From positions 1-64,000 of the forward strand of contig SVLT01000008.1 of assembly GCA_015067845.1 (NCBI GenBank): 64,000 nt of DNA, written 5' to 3'. A model generated the notes under the pieces. It had not been told where the DNA came from and did no database searches. It saw nothing but the letters and a program-made list of their open reading frames with translations. Each line of letters begins with the position of its first letter. Position 1 is the stretch's first letter. This stretch comes from Oscillospiraceae bacterium (GTDB taxonomy: Bacteria; Bacillota; Clostridia; Oscillospirales; Oscillospiraceae). Shown here in pieces: positions 1 through 10,457 of this stretch. Both the position numbers and the translations under genes were made by a program.

Positions 1-218
1 TTCCAGAAACAGGTGGTTGCGGCGGAAGTGATGGTAATACCACGCTCCTGCTCCTGAGCCATCCAGTCCATGGTAGCAGAGCCGTCATGGGTCTCACCGA
101 TCTTGTAGTTCTTACCGGTGTAGAACAAAATACGCTCGGAAGTGGTGGTCTTACCGGCATCGATGTGAGCCATGATGCCAAAGTTTCTGGTATTCTCCAG
201 AGAATACTGTCTTGCCAT
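1..218 (-). CDS. fusA: Elongation factor G, N-terminal part (runs off the window)
   Basis: Minus-strand translation [76 protein letters not shown]1 motif; downstream of rpsL-rpsG. Confidence 0.97.
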   Translation of the reverse strand, partial: MARQYSLENTRNFGIMAHIDAGKTTTSERILFYTGKNYKIGETHDGSATMDWMAQEQERGITITSAATTCFW

Positions 219-236
219 TCTATGGTTTCTCCTTCA

Positions 237-707
237 TTACCAACGGAAATGGGCGAATGCCTTGTTGGCTTCGGCCATTTTGTGGACATCTTCGCGCTTC
301 TTCACGGATGCGCCGGTATTATTGGCAGCGTCCATGATCTCAGCAGCCAGACGCTCCCGCATGGTGTTCTCACTACGGTTGCGGCTGTACAGGGTGATCC
401 ACCGCAGACCCAGGGTCTGACGACGGTCAGCACGAACTTCGATGGGCACCTGGTAGGTAGCACCACCAACACGGCGAGCCTTCAGCTCCACAGCGGGCAT
501 AATGTTTTCCATTGCCTGCTGGAAGACTTCCAGGCCGTTCTTGCCGGTTTTGTTCTCGACGATTTCAAATGCACCATAGACGACTTTCTGGGCAACACCC
601 TTTTTGCCATCCAGCATGATGCTGTTTACGAGCTTGGTAACCAGAACGGAGTTATACTGAGGATCCGGAAGGACCTCTCTCTTGGGAACATTACCTCTTC
701 TGGGCAC
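237..707 (-). CDS. rpsG: 30S ribosomal protein S7
   Basis: [27 protein letters not shown]. The ORF-track ATG (725) lies in the Shine-Dalgarno (AAGGAGGG); GTG at 705-707 is the likely start. Confidence 0.96.
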   Translation of the reverse strand: MPRRGNVPKREVLPDPQYNSVLVTKLVNSIMLDGKKGVAQKVVYGAFEIVENKTGKNGLEVFQQAMENIMPAVELKARRVGGATYQVPIEVRADRRQTLGLRWITLYSRNRSENTMRERLAAEIMDAANNTGASVKKREDVHKMAEANKAFAHFRW

Positions 708-879
708 TTTGCTTCCCTCCTTCATATTATAATGATTTTCATCGGTACTCGAAAGTAGTACTTTCGTTGTGCCTGGCCAGAGGTTTTATACACTATATAT
801 AAAACGCTTTGGCAAGGCCATTTGCCTTGCGAACGGGCGTGGGGAAAATTCAAATTTAATTTTGGTTCAAGAAGCGCTC

Positions 880-1302
880 TTACTTCTTGCCGGCCTTGGG
901 CCGCTTTGCACCGTACTTGGAGCGGGACTGCATACGACCGTTGACGCCCTGAGTATCCAGAGTGCCGCGGATGATGTGGTAACGAACACCGGGAAGGTCC
1001 TTAACACGACCGCCACGGATCAGCACCACGGAGTGCTCCTGCAGGTTATGGCCAACACCGGGAATGTAAGCGGAAACTTCCATACCGTTGGTCAGACGCA
1101 CACGGGCGATCTTACGCAGAGCGGAGTTCGGCTTCTTGGGGGTGGTGGTACGAACAGCAGTGCAAACACCACGCTTCTGGGGAGAAGGCAGAGTAGTAGC
1201 CTTGTTTTCCAGAGTGTTCAAACCTCTCTGCAATGCAGGGGCGGTGGACTTGTAGGTTACCTGCTGACGGCCATTTTTAACGAGCTGGTTAAAAGTAGGC
1301 AT
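880..1302 (-). CDS. rpsL: 30S ribosomal protein S12
   Basis: [27 protein letters not shown]...[21 protein letters not shown]; the upstream ATG in the track is in the SD region (GGAGATCATTTA-ATG). Confidence 0.97.
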   Translation of the reverse strand: MPTFNQLVKNGRQQVTYKSTAPALQRGLNTLENKATTLPSPQKRGVCTAVRTTTPKKPNSALRKIARVRLTNGMEVSAYIPGVGHNLQEHSVVLIRGGRVKDLPGVRYHIIRGTLDTQGVNGRMQSRSKYGAKRPKAGKK

Positions 1303-1374
1303 TAAATGATCTCCTTTCTTCAATTCTCGCCTTTCGGCGGCTTATATTCTACAGCCTAAGCCGGTAGAAACGGT

Positions 1375-1656
1375 TTAATCCACGACTGCCGCGGCAGCCG
1401 CGCCCACCTCAATGCCGCAAGCATCGCCCAGCTCCCGCATACTGGAAACCCAGTAACAGGACAGGCCGCGCGAAGCGCACTGTTGGGCCAAAGGTTCGGT
1501 GATGGAAGGATCTGCATTTTTCGCCAGGCAGACACATTTTACTGTGCCTTTTTCCATGGCTTTTCGCAGTTGTTTTGCCCCTGCGATCACCTTATTTTTG
1601 TCGATTTCCGGTAAAATCCCGCATTGGGGGATTTTACTATCTTTTTTAGTGTCCAT
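1375..1656 (-). CDS. L7Ae/YbxF-like ribosomal or RNA-binding protein
   Basis: VIAGAKQLRKAMEKGTVKCVCLAKNADPSITEPLAQQC...GIEVGAAAAAVVD; position in str operon upstream of rpsL. Confidence 0.85.
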   Translation of the reverse strand: MDTKKDSKIPQCGILPEIDKNKVIAGAKQLRKAMEKGTVKCVCLAKNADPSITEPLAQQCASRGLSCYWVSSMRELGDACGIEVGAAAAAVVD

Positions 1657-1666
1657 ACAGATACCT

Positions 1667-1694
1667 ATTATACGCATTATTTTGGAAAAGTCAA
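1667..1694 (-). promoter_or_regulatory. Sigma-A-type promoter for the L7Ae-like/str operon
   Basis: Minus strand TTGACT-16-TATAAT; -10 ends 10 nt before the ATG. Confidence 0.75.
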
Positions 1695-1730
1695 CAAAAT
1701 TTATTATATTTTTTCTGCATATTCGCATTA

Positions 1731-1758
1731 AAAAGGGGCGTGCCGATTGGCACGCCCC
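1731..1758 (-). terminator. Intrinsic terminator downstream of lipoprotein gene
   Basis: GGGGCGTGCC-GATT-GGCACGCCCC with T-run on the minus strand. Confidence 0.75.
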
Positions 1759-1782
1759 TGGGGGTAATTAAATGATATTCTG

Positions 1783-2529
1783 TTATTTGTCCCCCAATTC
1801 AAGCGCACCGGTAACACGATTATAAACATATATCGTGTATGGGGAATCATTTTCTGTGTGTTTGCCCTCAAATTCTATAATCTCTGACCATGTAACACCG
1901 TCTCCTGTTCCATACATCCATGCACAGTTAATGTAATACTGTTCCATCAAAACAGAACTTTCTCCAGAAACCATATCGTAAACAATAAACTTCTTTTCAT
2001 CTGCTACAAATTGCAAAAGATCCTTCAAATCAGAAGCGACCTCAATATAAGTGATATTGCCATAGGTGGATTCATAAACCAACTCATGCTGGGTTTGGTC
2101 TGTAAAAAGCATTCGATAGACCTTGGTGGGTTCAGCCTCTTTTACATAGTAAATATATGCACCATCTTTTGAATGCATCGTAATTGGCTCTGCTAACAAA
2201 AGTGTGACTTCATGCATTTCCTTGTCCAGCCAATAAAGATAACCTACCACACAATCTGACAGATTATACTCTTCCCAACCGACGCCTATATTCTCCATGT
2301 GAAGCCATAGATATCCCGAATTGGGGTCAAAAGTTGTGGCTGGTGTGCTTGTAGCCGGGGTGCTTGTGCTCGGTCGGGTACTGTATGACGGGGGTGTGAC
2401 ACTACTGGAAGAAGACGGGGTGCTGGCAAGCAGCTTATCATCGTCCGTCGATGCCGTCTGGCAAGCGGTCAGCAAAAGCAACAGCAAAACAACTATCAGC
2501 AGAGCAGATAAAAAGCGGTACTTTTTCAT
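1783..2529 (-). CDS. Hypothetical lipoprotein
   Basis: MKKYRFLSALLIVVLLLLLLTAC lipobox signal peptide and S/T/P-rich linker (TRPSTSTPATSTPATT). Confidence 0.8.
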   Translation of the reverse strand: MKKYRFLSALLIVVLLLLLLTACQTASTDDDKLLASTPSSSSSVTPPSYSTRPSTSTPATSTPATTFDPNSGYLWLHMENIGVGWEEYNLSDCVVGYLYWLDKEMHEVTLLLAEPITMHSKDGAYIYYVKEAEPTKVYRMLFTDQTQHELVYESTYGNITYIEVASDLKDLLQFVADEKKFIVYDMVSGESSVLMEQYYINCAWMYGTGDGVTWSEIIEFEGKHTENDSPYTIYVYNRVTGALELGDK

Positions 2530-2649
2530 AGGATCACAACCTTTCTCTAAAATCAGGAAGATATCTTCCCTTTGTCTATATTATAAACAAGGGAAAACTT
2601 TCCAGTCAACTACAAAACTGTTACAGTTTGGCTACAAAAAGTAACAAAC

Positions 2650-2673
2650 GGGGCGTGCCGGTTGGCACGCCCC
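2650..2673 (-). terminator. Intrinsic terminator downstream of rpoC
   Basis: GGGGCGTGCC-GGTT-GGCACGCCCC; near-identical to 1735-1758. Confidence 0.7.
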
Positions 2674-2684
2674 TTGGGTTTTGA

Positions 2685-5600
2685 TTATTCTTCTTCGGTC
2701 TCTTCGATTTCCAGATCGTATCTGCTTGCAGGGGTCACGCCGGGCTGATAATCCCGGTAGGCCATCAGGCCGGAACCGGCAGGGATCAGCTTGCCGATGA
2801 TGACATTCTCCTTCAAGCCAACCAGGTGGTCGACCTTACCCTTGATGGCGGCATCGGTCAGAACCTTGGTGGTCTCCTGGAAGGAAGCAGCGGACAGGAA
2901 GGAATCGGTAGCCAGAGAAGCCTTGGTGATACCCAGCAGAACTGCCTGAGCAGTAGCGGGCTTCAGGTCTTCCTCGCCGGCGTCGATCCGGGCCTGGATC
3001 GCAGCATTGGCATCCTCGAATTCGAAGGAGTCGATGACAGTGCCGGTGAGCAGCGGGGTATCGCCGGGCTCTTCCACACGCACCTTGCGCATCATCTGAC
3101 GGATGATGACTTCAATGTGCTTATCGTTGATCTCAACGCCCTGCTGACGGTACACAGCCTGGACGGACTGCACCAGGTAATCCTGGACAGCTTCCACACC
3201 GGAAATACGCAGAACATCCTGGGGATACAGCGCGCCGTCGGTGATGGGCTCGCCCTTCTGGACGGTCTTGCCGTGAACGACCTTCAAGCCAACGGAGTAA
3301 GGCACATGGTATTCCTTGACCTCGCCGTCCTCTGCGGTGACCGTGATGGCACGCAGGGCGGAACGGTGGGTATCATCAATGGAGACGACACCGGTGATCT
3401 CAGAGATCTGGGCCATCTTCTTGGGACGGCGGGACTCGAACAATTCTTCAACTCTGGGCAGACCCTGGGTGATATCGTCACCCGCAACGCCGCCGGAGTG
3501 GAAGGTACGCATGGTCAGCTGAGTACCGGGTTCGCCGATGGACTGTGCCGCAATGATACCGACAGCTTCACCCAGGTCAACCTGCTTGGAGGTGGCCAGG
3601 TTCATGCCGTAGCACTTGGAGCAGACACCGCTTCTTGCACGGCAGCCCAGAATGGTACGGATATAGATCTTCTCGATGCCGGCCTTTTCGAACTTCTCGG
3701 CATCCTCGGGCATCATCATTTCGTCCTTGGAATGGAGCAGTTCGCCGGTCTCGGGATGCAGAACATCCTCAACGGGGAAACGGCCGCGGATGCGGTTGCC
3801 GAAGGAATCCACAACATCGCCGTTCTTGTCGTACACAGCGCCAACCCAAATACCGTTGGTGGTGCCGCAGTTGTGCTCACGAATGATCACATCCTGAGAA
3901 ACGTCAACCATACGGCGGGTCAGGTAACCGGAGTCAGCGGTACGCAGAGCGGTATCGGTCATACCCTTACGGGCACCTCTGGAGGAAATGAAGTACTCCA
4001 GAACGCTCAGACCTTCACGGAAGTTCGCCTTAACGGGAATTTCGATGGTACGGCCTGCGGTATCGGCCATCAAACCACGCATACCGGCCAGCTGACGGAT
4101 CTGTGCCATGCTACCACGAGCACCGGAGTCGGACATCATGTAGATGGGGTTGAACTCATCCATGGTGCCCTGCAATGCATTGGTGACATCGGCGGTAGTC
4201 TTTTCCCACTGCTGAACCACCAGACGGTAACGCTCGTCGTTGGTGATCAGGCCCTGGCGGTAGAACTGCTCAATTTCCAAAACCTTAGCTTCGGAAGCCT
4301 TGATCAGCTGGTACTTCTTCTCGGGAACCACCATGTCCGCAATGGAGATGGAGATAGCACCCTTGGTTGCGTACTTGTAGCCCAGTGCCTTGACACGGTC
4401 CAGCATCTCGGTAGCGATGGTGAAGCCGTGGCGGCGGATACACTTGTCAATGATCTTACCCAGCTGCTTCTTGCCAACCAGGAAGTCCACTTCCAGATCG
4501 AAAGCGTGCTCGGGATCGTTGCGGTTCACGAAGCCCAGATCCTGAGGAATGGGCTCATTGTAGATCAGACGGCCAACGGTCGCCGTGATCAGACGGTACT
4601 GCATTTCGCCGTCCACTTCCTTGCCCATGCGGACCAGGATGGGAGCATGCAGACCGATGTTGCCATCCGCATAGGAAGCAACAGCTTCATCCACACTGGA
4701 GAAGGCGTGCTTGGGACGGAAGGTGGCTTCCTGCTTGCCCTCGGCCTTCAAAGCCTTGTTGGCAGCCAGGAATTCATCCGCATCCACAACTTGACCCGCT
4801 TCCCAGGCAGTATCGCCGGGATTTACAATCACCACTTCCTCTGCGCCCTTTTCGGCCTTGCCCAGACGGGTATAGGTCAGATAGTAGGCGCCCAGGATCA
4901 TATCCTGAGTAGGAACGGTAACGGGCTTGCCGTCCTGAGGACGGAGCAGGTTGTTGGCGGACAGCATCAGCATTCTGGCTTCTGCCTGTGCCTCTGCGGA
5001 CAGAGGTACGTGGATAGCCATCTGGTCGCCGTCGAAGTCGGCGTTAAATGCGGTACAGCACAGGGGGTGCAGCTTCAGCGCGCGGCCTTCCACCAGCACA
5101 GGCTCGAAGGCCTGGATACCCAGACGGTGCAGGGTAGGCGCACGGTTCAGCATAACGGGACGGTCCTTGATGATCTCATCCAGAGCGTCCCAGACCTCAG
5201 CCTTGCCCTTGTCGATCATCTTCTTGGCGGACTTGATGTTGTTTGCCAGACCGTCGGACACCAGCTTCTTCATAACGAAGGGCCGGAACAGCTCGATCGC
5301 CATTTCCTTGGGCACGCCGCACTGATACAGCTTCAGCTCAGGGCCAACGACGATAACGGAACGGCCGGAGTAGTCAACACGCTTACCCAGCAGGTTCTGA
5401 CGGAAACGGCCCTGCTTACCCTTGAGCATATCACTCAGGGACTTCAGCGCGCGGTTGTTTGCACCGGTGACGGCGCGGCCGCGGCGGCCATTGTCGATCA
5501 GAGCGTCCACAGCTTCCTGGAGCATACGCTTTTCGTTGCGCACGATGATGTCAGGAGCGTTCAGCTGGATCAGTCTCTTCAGACGGTTGTTACGGTTGAT

Positions 5601-6380
5601 GACACGGCGGTACAGGTCATTCAGGTCGGAGGTGGCGAAACGGCCGCCGTCCAACTGAATCATGGGACGGATATCCGGAGGAATGACGGGCAGCACATCC
5701 ATGACCATCCAGGCAGGATTGTTGCCGGATTCCCGGAATGCTTCCACCACTTCCAGACGCTTCACAAGACGCAGCTTCTTCTGAGAAGAGGCGGTCTTCA
5801 GTTCCTCACGGAGCTGGGCGGACAACTCTTCCAGATCGATCTGCTCCAGCAGAGCCTTGACAGCCTCTGCGCCCATGCCGGCCTGGAAATCGTCCTCGTA
5901 TTTTTCCCGCATGTCACGATATTCCTTTTCGGTGAGCACCTGGTTTCTGGCCAGAGGTGCATCACCGGGATCGGTGACGATATAAGCGGCAAAATACAGC
6001 ACTTTTTCCAAAACCTTGGGAGAAATGTCCAGGATCAGACCCATACGGGAGGGAATGCCCTTGAAGTACCAAATGTGGCTGCAAGGAGCGGCCAGTTCGA
6101 TATGGCCCATACGCTCCCGGCGGACTTTGGCTTTGGTCACTTCCACGCCGCAGCGATCGCAGACCTTGCCCTTATATTTGATCTTCTTATACTTGCCGCA
6201 ATGGCATTCCCAGTCCTTGGTGGGTCCGAAGATCTTTTCGCAGTACAGACCGTCCCGCTCGGGTTTGAGGGTTCGGTAGTTGATGGTCTCCGGCTTTTTG
6301 ACTTCGCCGAAGGACCAGTTCCGGATCATCTCCGGGGATGCAATGCCAATCTTAATGGCATCAAAGGTGACATCTGCCAT
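2685..6380 (-). CDS. rpoC: RNA polymerase beta' subunit
   Basis: 1231 aa; [16 protein letters not shown] catalytic motif; zinc-binding [22 protein letters not shown]. Confidence 0.99.
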   Translation of the reverse strand: MADVTFDAIKIGIASPEMIRNWSFGEVKKPETINYRTLKPERDGLYCEKIFGPTKDWECHCGKYKKIKYKGKVCDRCGVEVTKAKVRRERMGHIELAAPCSHIWYFKGIPSRMGLILDISPKVLEKVLYFAAYIVTDPGDAPLARNQVLTEKEYRDMREKYEDDFQAGMGAEAVKALLEQIDLEELSAQLREELKTASSQKKLRLVKRLEVVEAFRESGNNPAWMVMDVLPVIPPDIRPMIQLDGGRFATSDLNDLYRRVINRNNRLKRLIQLNAPDIIVRNEKRMLQEAVDALIDNGRRGRAVTGANNRALKSLSDMLKGKQGRFRQNLLGKRVDYSGRSVIVVGPELKLYQCGVPKEMAIELFRPFVMKKLVSDGLANNIKSAKKMIDKGKAEVWDALDEIIKDRPVMLNRAPTLHRLGIQAFEPVLVEGRALKLHPLCCTAFNADFDGDQMAIHVPLSAEAQAEARMLMLSANNLLRPQDGKPVTVPTQDMILGAYYLTYTRLGKAEKGAEEVVIVNPGDTAWEAGQVVDADEFLAANKALKAEGKQEATFRPKHAFSSVDEAVASYADGNIGLHAPILVRMGKEVDGEMQYRLITATVGRLIYNEPIPQDLGFVNRNDPEHAFDLEVDFLVGKKQLGKIIDKCIRRHGFTIATEMLDRVKALGYKYATKGAISISIADMVVPEKKYQLIKASEAKVLEIEQFYRQGLITNDERYRLVVQQWEKTTADVTNALQGTMDEFNPIYMMSDSGARGSMAQIRQLAGMRGLMADTAGRTIEIPVKANFREGLSVLEYFISSRGARKGMTDTALRTADSGYLTRRMVDVSQDVIIREHNCGTTNGIWVGAVYDKNGDVVDSFGNRIRGRFPVEDVLHPETGELLHSKDEMMMPEDAEKFEKAGIEKIYIRTILGCRARSGVCSKCYGMNLATSKQVDLGEAVGIIAAQSIGEPGTQLTMRTFHSGGVAGDDITQGLPRVEELFESRRPKKMAQISEITGVVSIDDTHRSALRAITVTAEDGEVKEYHVPYSVGLKVVHGKTVQKGEPITDGALYPQDVLRISGVEAVQDYLVQSVQAVYRQQGVEINDKHIEVIIRQMMRKVRVEEPGDTPLLTGTVIDSFEFEDANAAIQARIDAGEEDLKPATAQAVLLGITKASLATDSFLSAASFQETTKVLTDAAIKGKVDHLVGLKENVIIGKLIPAGSGLMAYRDYQPGVTPASRYDLEIEETEEE

Positions 6381-6394
6381 ATAACATCGCCTCC

Positions 6395-9300
6395 TTAATC
6401 TTCGTAGGAGTCTTCGTCAGCGTCATCTGCGCCACCGAACACATCCATAATATCTTCCGGGCTGTCCTCATCGATAACGAAACCGGCATCCAGCACTTCA
6501 TCGGCGCTGCCCACCACAAACTCGCTGTCGTGATGGCCGGTGTAGCCGATCTCTTCATCATCGTCCTCGTCCTTGAGTTCGATCTCATTGCCCAGTTCAT
6601 CCAGCACGCGGACATCCAGACACAGAGCCTGCAATTCCTTGACCAGAACCTTGAAGGATTCGGGCACGCCGGGCTTGGGAATGTTTGCGCCCTTGACGAT
6701 GGCTTCGTAGGTCTTCACACGGCCGGTAACATCGTCGGACTTGACGGTGAGGATCTCCTGCAGGGTATATGCTGCACCGTAAGCTTCCAATGCCCAAACT
6801 TCCATTTCGCCGAAACGCTGACCGCCGAACTGGGCTTTACCACCCAGAGGCTGCTGGGTAACCAGAGCGTAAGGACCGGTGGAACGGGCGTGGATCTTAT
6901 CGTCGACCAGATGGTGGAGCTTCAGGTAGTAGGGGTAACCAACGGTAACCAGGTTATCGAAGGGTTCGCCGGTACGGCCATCGTACAAAACGGTCTTGCC
7001 GTCTTCACGCAGGCCTGCCAGCTTCAGGGTATCCCGGATGTCCTTTTCGTTTGCGCCGTCGAACACGGGGGTGGCAACCTTCCAGCCCAGAGCCTTGGCG
7101 GCGTAACCCAGGTGGACTTCCAAAACCTGACCGATGTTCATACGGGAAGGAACGCCCAGGGGGTTCAGCACCACGTCCAGCGGTGTGCCGTCGGGCAGGA
7201 AGGGCATATCTTCCTCAGGCAGAACACGGGAAACAACGCCCTTGTTACCGTGACGGCCTGCCATCTTATCGCCCACGGAGATCTTACGCTTCTGGGCAAT
7301 ATAAACACGGACGGACTTGGTAACGCCGGGAGCCAGCTCGTCGGAATTCTCCTTGGTAAAGACCTTGACATCCACAACGATACCGCTTTCGCCGTGAGGC
7401 ACCTTCAAAGAGGTATCACGAACTTCTCTTGCCTTTTCGCCGAAGATGGCCCGCAGCAGACGCTCCTCGGGAGTCAGCTCGGTCTCGCCCTTGGGGGTGA
7501 CCTTACCGACCAGGTAGTCACCGGAACGGACTTCCGCACCAATGCGGATGATGCCGTCCTCGTCCAGATCCTTCAGGGTATCTTCGCCCACATTGGGGAT
7601 ATCACGGGTGATCTCCTCGGGTCCCAGCTTGGTATCCCGGGCTTCGGTCTCGTGCTCCTCGATGTGGATGGAGGTAAATACGTCTTCCTTAACCAGACGC
7701 TCGTTCAGCAAGATGGCGTCTTCGTAGTTGTAACCTTCCCAGTTGACGAAGCCGATGAGCACGTTCTTACCCAGAGCCACTTCACCGCCGGAGCAGGACG
7801 GACCGTCAGCAATGATCTGCTCATTTTCTACCCGGTCGCCAACCACCACGATGGGCCGCTGGTTGATGCAGGTGCCTGCATTGCTCCGGGCAAACTTGGT
7901 CAGGGTATAGGTCTTCAATTCGCCATCGTCATAAGCGATGGTAATATCGGTGGCGGACACAGCGGTGACCGTACCGTTTCCTTCTGCCTTGAGGCAGACC
8001 TCGGAGTCCACAGCGGCCTTATGCTCGATGCCGGTGGCAACGATGGGGGGCTCGGTGGTCAGCAGAGGCACGGCCTGACGCTGCATGTTCGCGCCCATCA
8101 AGGCACGGTTTGCGTCGTCGTTCTGCAGGAAGGGAATGAAAGAAGTAGCGATGGAGATCATCATTCTGGGGGAAACATCGATATAGTCGATCAGTTCACG
8201 GTCCACAGCGATGATTTCATTGCGGTGACGGCAGGTAATACGCTCGTTTGCCAGACAGCCGTTCTCGTCCAGGGGCTCGTTGGCCTGACCGATGTAGAAA
8301 TCGTCTTCCACATCTGCGGTCATATAGTCGATCTGGTCGGTCACCTTGCCGGTAGCCTTGTCCACCTTGCGGTAGGGCGCTTCCACGAAACCGTACTCGT
8401 TGATCTTGGCAAAGGTAGCCAGATAGTTGATCAGACCGATGTTGGGACCTTCGGGGGTCTCGATGGGGCACATACGGCCATAGTGGGTGTAGTGAATATC
8501 ACGAACATCGAAGGATGCGCGCTCACGGCTCAGACCGCCGGGGCCCAGTGCGGACAGACGGCGCTTGTGAGTCAGCTCAGCCAGGGGGTTGTTCTGGTCC
8601 ATGAACTGGGACAGGGGGGAGGATCCGAAGAACTCCTTGATGACCGCAGTCACGGGACGGATATTGATCAGGCTCTGAGGAGTAACTGCGTCCAGATCCT
8701 GAACGGTCATGCGCTCACGGATCACGCGATCCAGACGGCTGAAGCCAATACGGAACTGGTTCTGCAGCAGCTCGCCCACGCAGCGCAGACGACGGTTGCC
8801 CAGGTGGTCAATATCATCGGGAACACCGATGCCCATAGCCACGCAGTTCAGATAGTTGATGGAGGCCATGATATCGTCAGCAATGATGTGCTTGGGAATC
8901 AGGTCGTCCATGCGCTCAGCAATGGCTTCTTCCCAGTTGATGCCCTCGGTCTCCAGCATTTCCTTCAGCACGGAGAAACGAACCTTCTCCTTCACACCGT
9001 ACTGGGCAGGATCAAAGTCCACGAAGGAAGCCATGTCCACCATGTTGTTGGACAGGATCTTCACAGCGCTGTCGCCAACCTTGACGGATGCCTCGTTGAC
9101 ACCCCGCTTGGACAGCTGGCGGGCCAGGTCACGGGTGATGAACTCGCCAGGCATGACCAGGATCTCACCGGTCATGGGATCGGCGATGGGCTCTGCGGCT
9201 TCCTGACCGGACAGCCGGTTCCAGATCTCCATCTTCTTGTTGAACTTGTAACGGCCAACCTTGCTCACATCGTAGCGGTGAGCGTCAAACAGCAGGCCTT

Positions 9301-10075
9301 CCAGGTGGGAGATAGCGGTCTCCACCGTGGGGGGCTCACCGGGACGCAGACGGCGGTAGATTTCCAACAGGGCTTCTTCTCTGGTCTTGCAGGTGTCCTT
9401 TTCCAGAGTGGCCATAATGCGCTCGTCCTCGCCGAACATAGCCTTGATCTCAGCATCGGTGCTGACACCCAGGGCACGGATCAGGCAGGTGATGGGCAGC
9501 TTGCGGTTCTTGTCGATACGGACCCAGAAAACATTGGAGTTGTCGGTCTCGTATTCCAGCCATGCGCCACGGTAAGGAATGACGGTGGCGGTATAGGTAT
9601 GCTGGTCAGCCTTGTCCACATCATGGGTATAGTACATACCGGGGCTGCGGACGATCTGGGAAACGATGACACGCTCTGCACCGTTGATCACAAAGGTACC
9701 GCCGTTGGTCATGATGGGGAAATCACCCAGGAAAATATCCTGCTCCTTGATTTCGTCCGTTTCCGTGTTGCGCAGACGCACGCGCACCTTGATGGGCTTT
9801 GCGTAGGTAGCGTCACGCTCCTTGCACTCCTCGATGGTATACTTGGGCTTCTCGTCCATGGAATAATCCAGGAAGCTGAGCTCCAACTTACCGGAGAAGT
9901 CGGTGATGGTGCCGACATCCTTGAAAACTTCCCGCAGTCCCTCTTCCAGGAACCACTGGTAAGAATCCTTCTGGATCTTCAGCATGTTGGGGATCTCGAG
10001 GATCTCTTCGTACTTTGCGTAGGATTTACGCATGGTCTTGCCGAACATTGCGTCCTTGACCATATGGATCATCAC
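6395..10075 (-). CDS. rpoB: RNA polymerase beta subunit
   Basis: 1226 aa; RNAP beta motifs ([32 protein letters not shown]). Start could be the ATG 4 codons downstream. Confidence 0.99.
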   Translation of the reverse strand: MMIHMVKDAMFGKTMRKSYAKYEEILEIPNMLKIQKDSYQWFLEEGLREVFKDVGTITDFSGKLELSFLDYSMDEKPKYTIEECKERDATYAKPIKVRVRLRNTETDEIKEQDIFLGDFPIMTNGGTFVINGAERVIVSQIVRSPGMYYTHDVDKADQHTYTATVIPYRGAWLEYETDNSNVFWVRIDKNRKLPITCLIRALGVSTDAEIKAMFGEDERIMATLEKDTCKTREEALLEIYRRLRPGEPPTVETAISHLEGLLFDAHRYDVSKVGRYKFNKKMEIWNRLSGQEAAEPIADPMTGEILVMPGEFITRDLARQLSKRGVNEASVKVGDSAVKILSNNMVDMASFVDFDPAQYGVKEKVRFSVLKEMLETEGINWEEAIAERMDDLIPKHIIADDIMASINYLNCVAMGIGVPDDIDHLGNRRLRCVGELLQNQFRIGFSRLDRVIRERMTVQDLDAVTPQSLINIRPVTAVIKEFFGSSPLSQFMDQNNPLAELTHKRRLSALGPGGLSRERASFDVRDIHYTHYGRMCPIETPEGPNIGLINYLATFAKINEYGFVEAPYRKVDKATGKVTDQIDYMTADVEDDFYIGQANEPLDENGCLANERITCRHRNEIIAVDRELIDYIDVSPRMMISIATSFIPFLQNDDANRALMGANMQRQAVPLLTTEPPIVATGIEHKAAVDSEVCLKAEGNGTVTAVSATDITIAYDDGELKTYTLTKFARSNAGTCINQRPIVVVGDRVENEQIIADGPSCSGGEVALGKNVLIGFVNWEGYNYEDAILLNERLVKEDVFTSIHIEEHETEARDTKLGPEEITRDIPNVGEDTLKDLDEDGIIRIGAEVRSGDYLVGKVTPKGETELTPEERLLRAIFGEKAREVRDTSLKVPHGESGIVVDVKVFTKENSDELAPGVTKSVRVYIAQKRKISVGDKMAGRHGNKGVVSRVLPEEDMPFLPDGTPLDVVLNPLGVPSRMNIGQVLEVHLGYAAKALGWKVATPVFDGANEKDIRDTLKLAGLREDGKTVLYDGRTGEPFDNLVTVGYPYYLKLHHLVDDKIHARSTGPYALVTQQPLGGKAQFGGQRFGEMEVWALEAYGAAYTLQEILTVKSDDVTGRVKTYEAIVKGANIPKPGVPESFKVLVKELQALCLDVRVLDELGNEIELKDEDDDEEIGYTGHHDSEFVVGSADEVLDAGFVIDEDSPEDIMDVFGGADDADEDSYED

Positions 10076-10245
10076 AGCCTTTCTTTCGGCTTTCGCCTGA
10101 ATGTGTGTTGCTTACGTATTTGATACGCACGGGGCGGTTGTAAGTTTTGTGCATTTTGCCACTTGACAGCCCCGCCTATATGTGTTACCATGTTCACGCT
10201 GGGCAGGATGGCCTACTAGGGCATAATAACACATTATGGAAAACC

Positions 10246-10274
10246 ATTATATACCATTCCGGTGCATTTGTCAA
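10246..10274 (-). promoter_or_regulatory. Consensus sigma-A promoter for rpoBC
   Basis: Minus strand TTGACA (10274-10269), 17-bp spacer, TATAAT (10251-10246); about 160-nt leader to rpoB. Confidence 0.85.
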
Positions 10275-10457
10275 TCGGTATTTTGCAATTTTTTCGAGGC
10301 TTTTGGCCTCGTTTTTTTATTTTCTTTTCATTTCCATAAAATGTAACCAAATTGTATTCTTTTTGTAACCGTTTTGTTGTTGATTTGCCGCTTTGTCCTC
10401 TTATATAATGTATATAGGGACGAGAGTGTCCACTTTGCGACAGAAAGAAGTGATCCT

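Noticed and set aside
2826-6398. 1190-aa plus-strand ORF
   Set aside because: Lies antisense to rpoC over its full length; composition (His/Gln/Gly-rich) is typical of antisense translation of a strongly codon-biased gene; no SD or family match.
6530-10123. 1197-aa plus-strand ORF
   Set aside because: Antisense shadow of rpoB, same reasoning.
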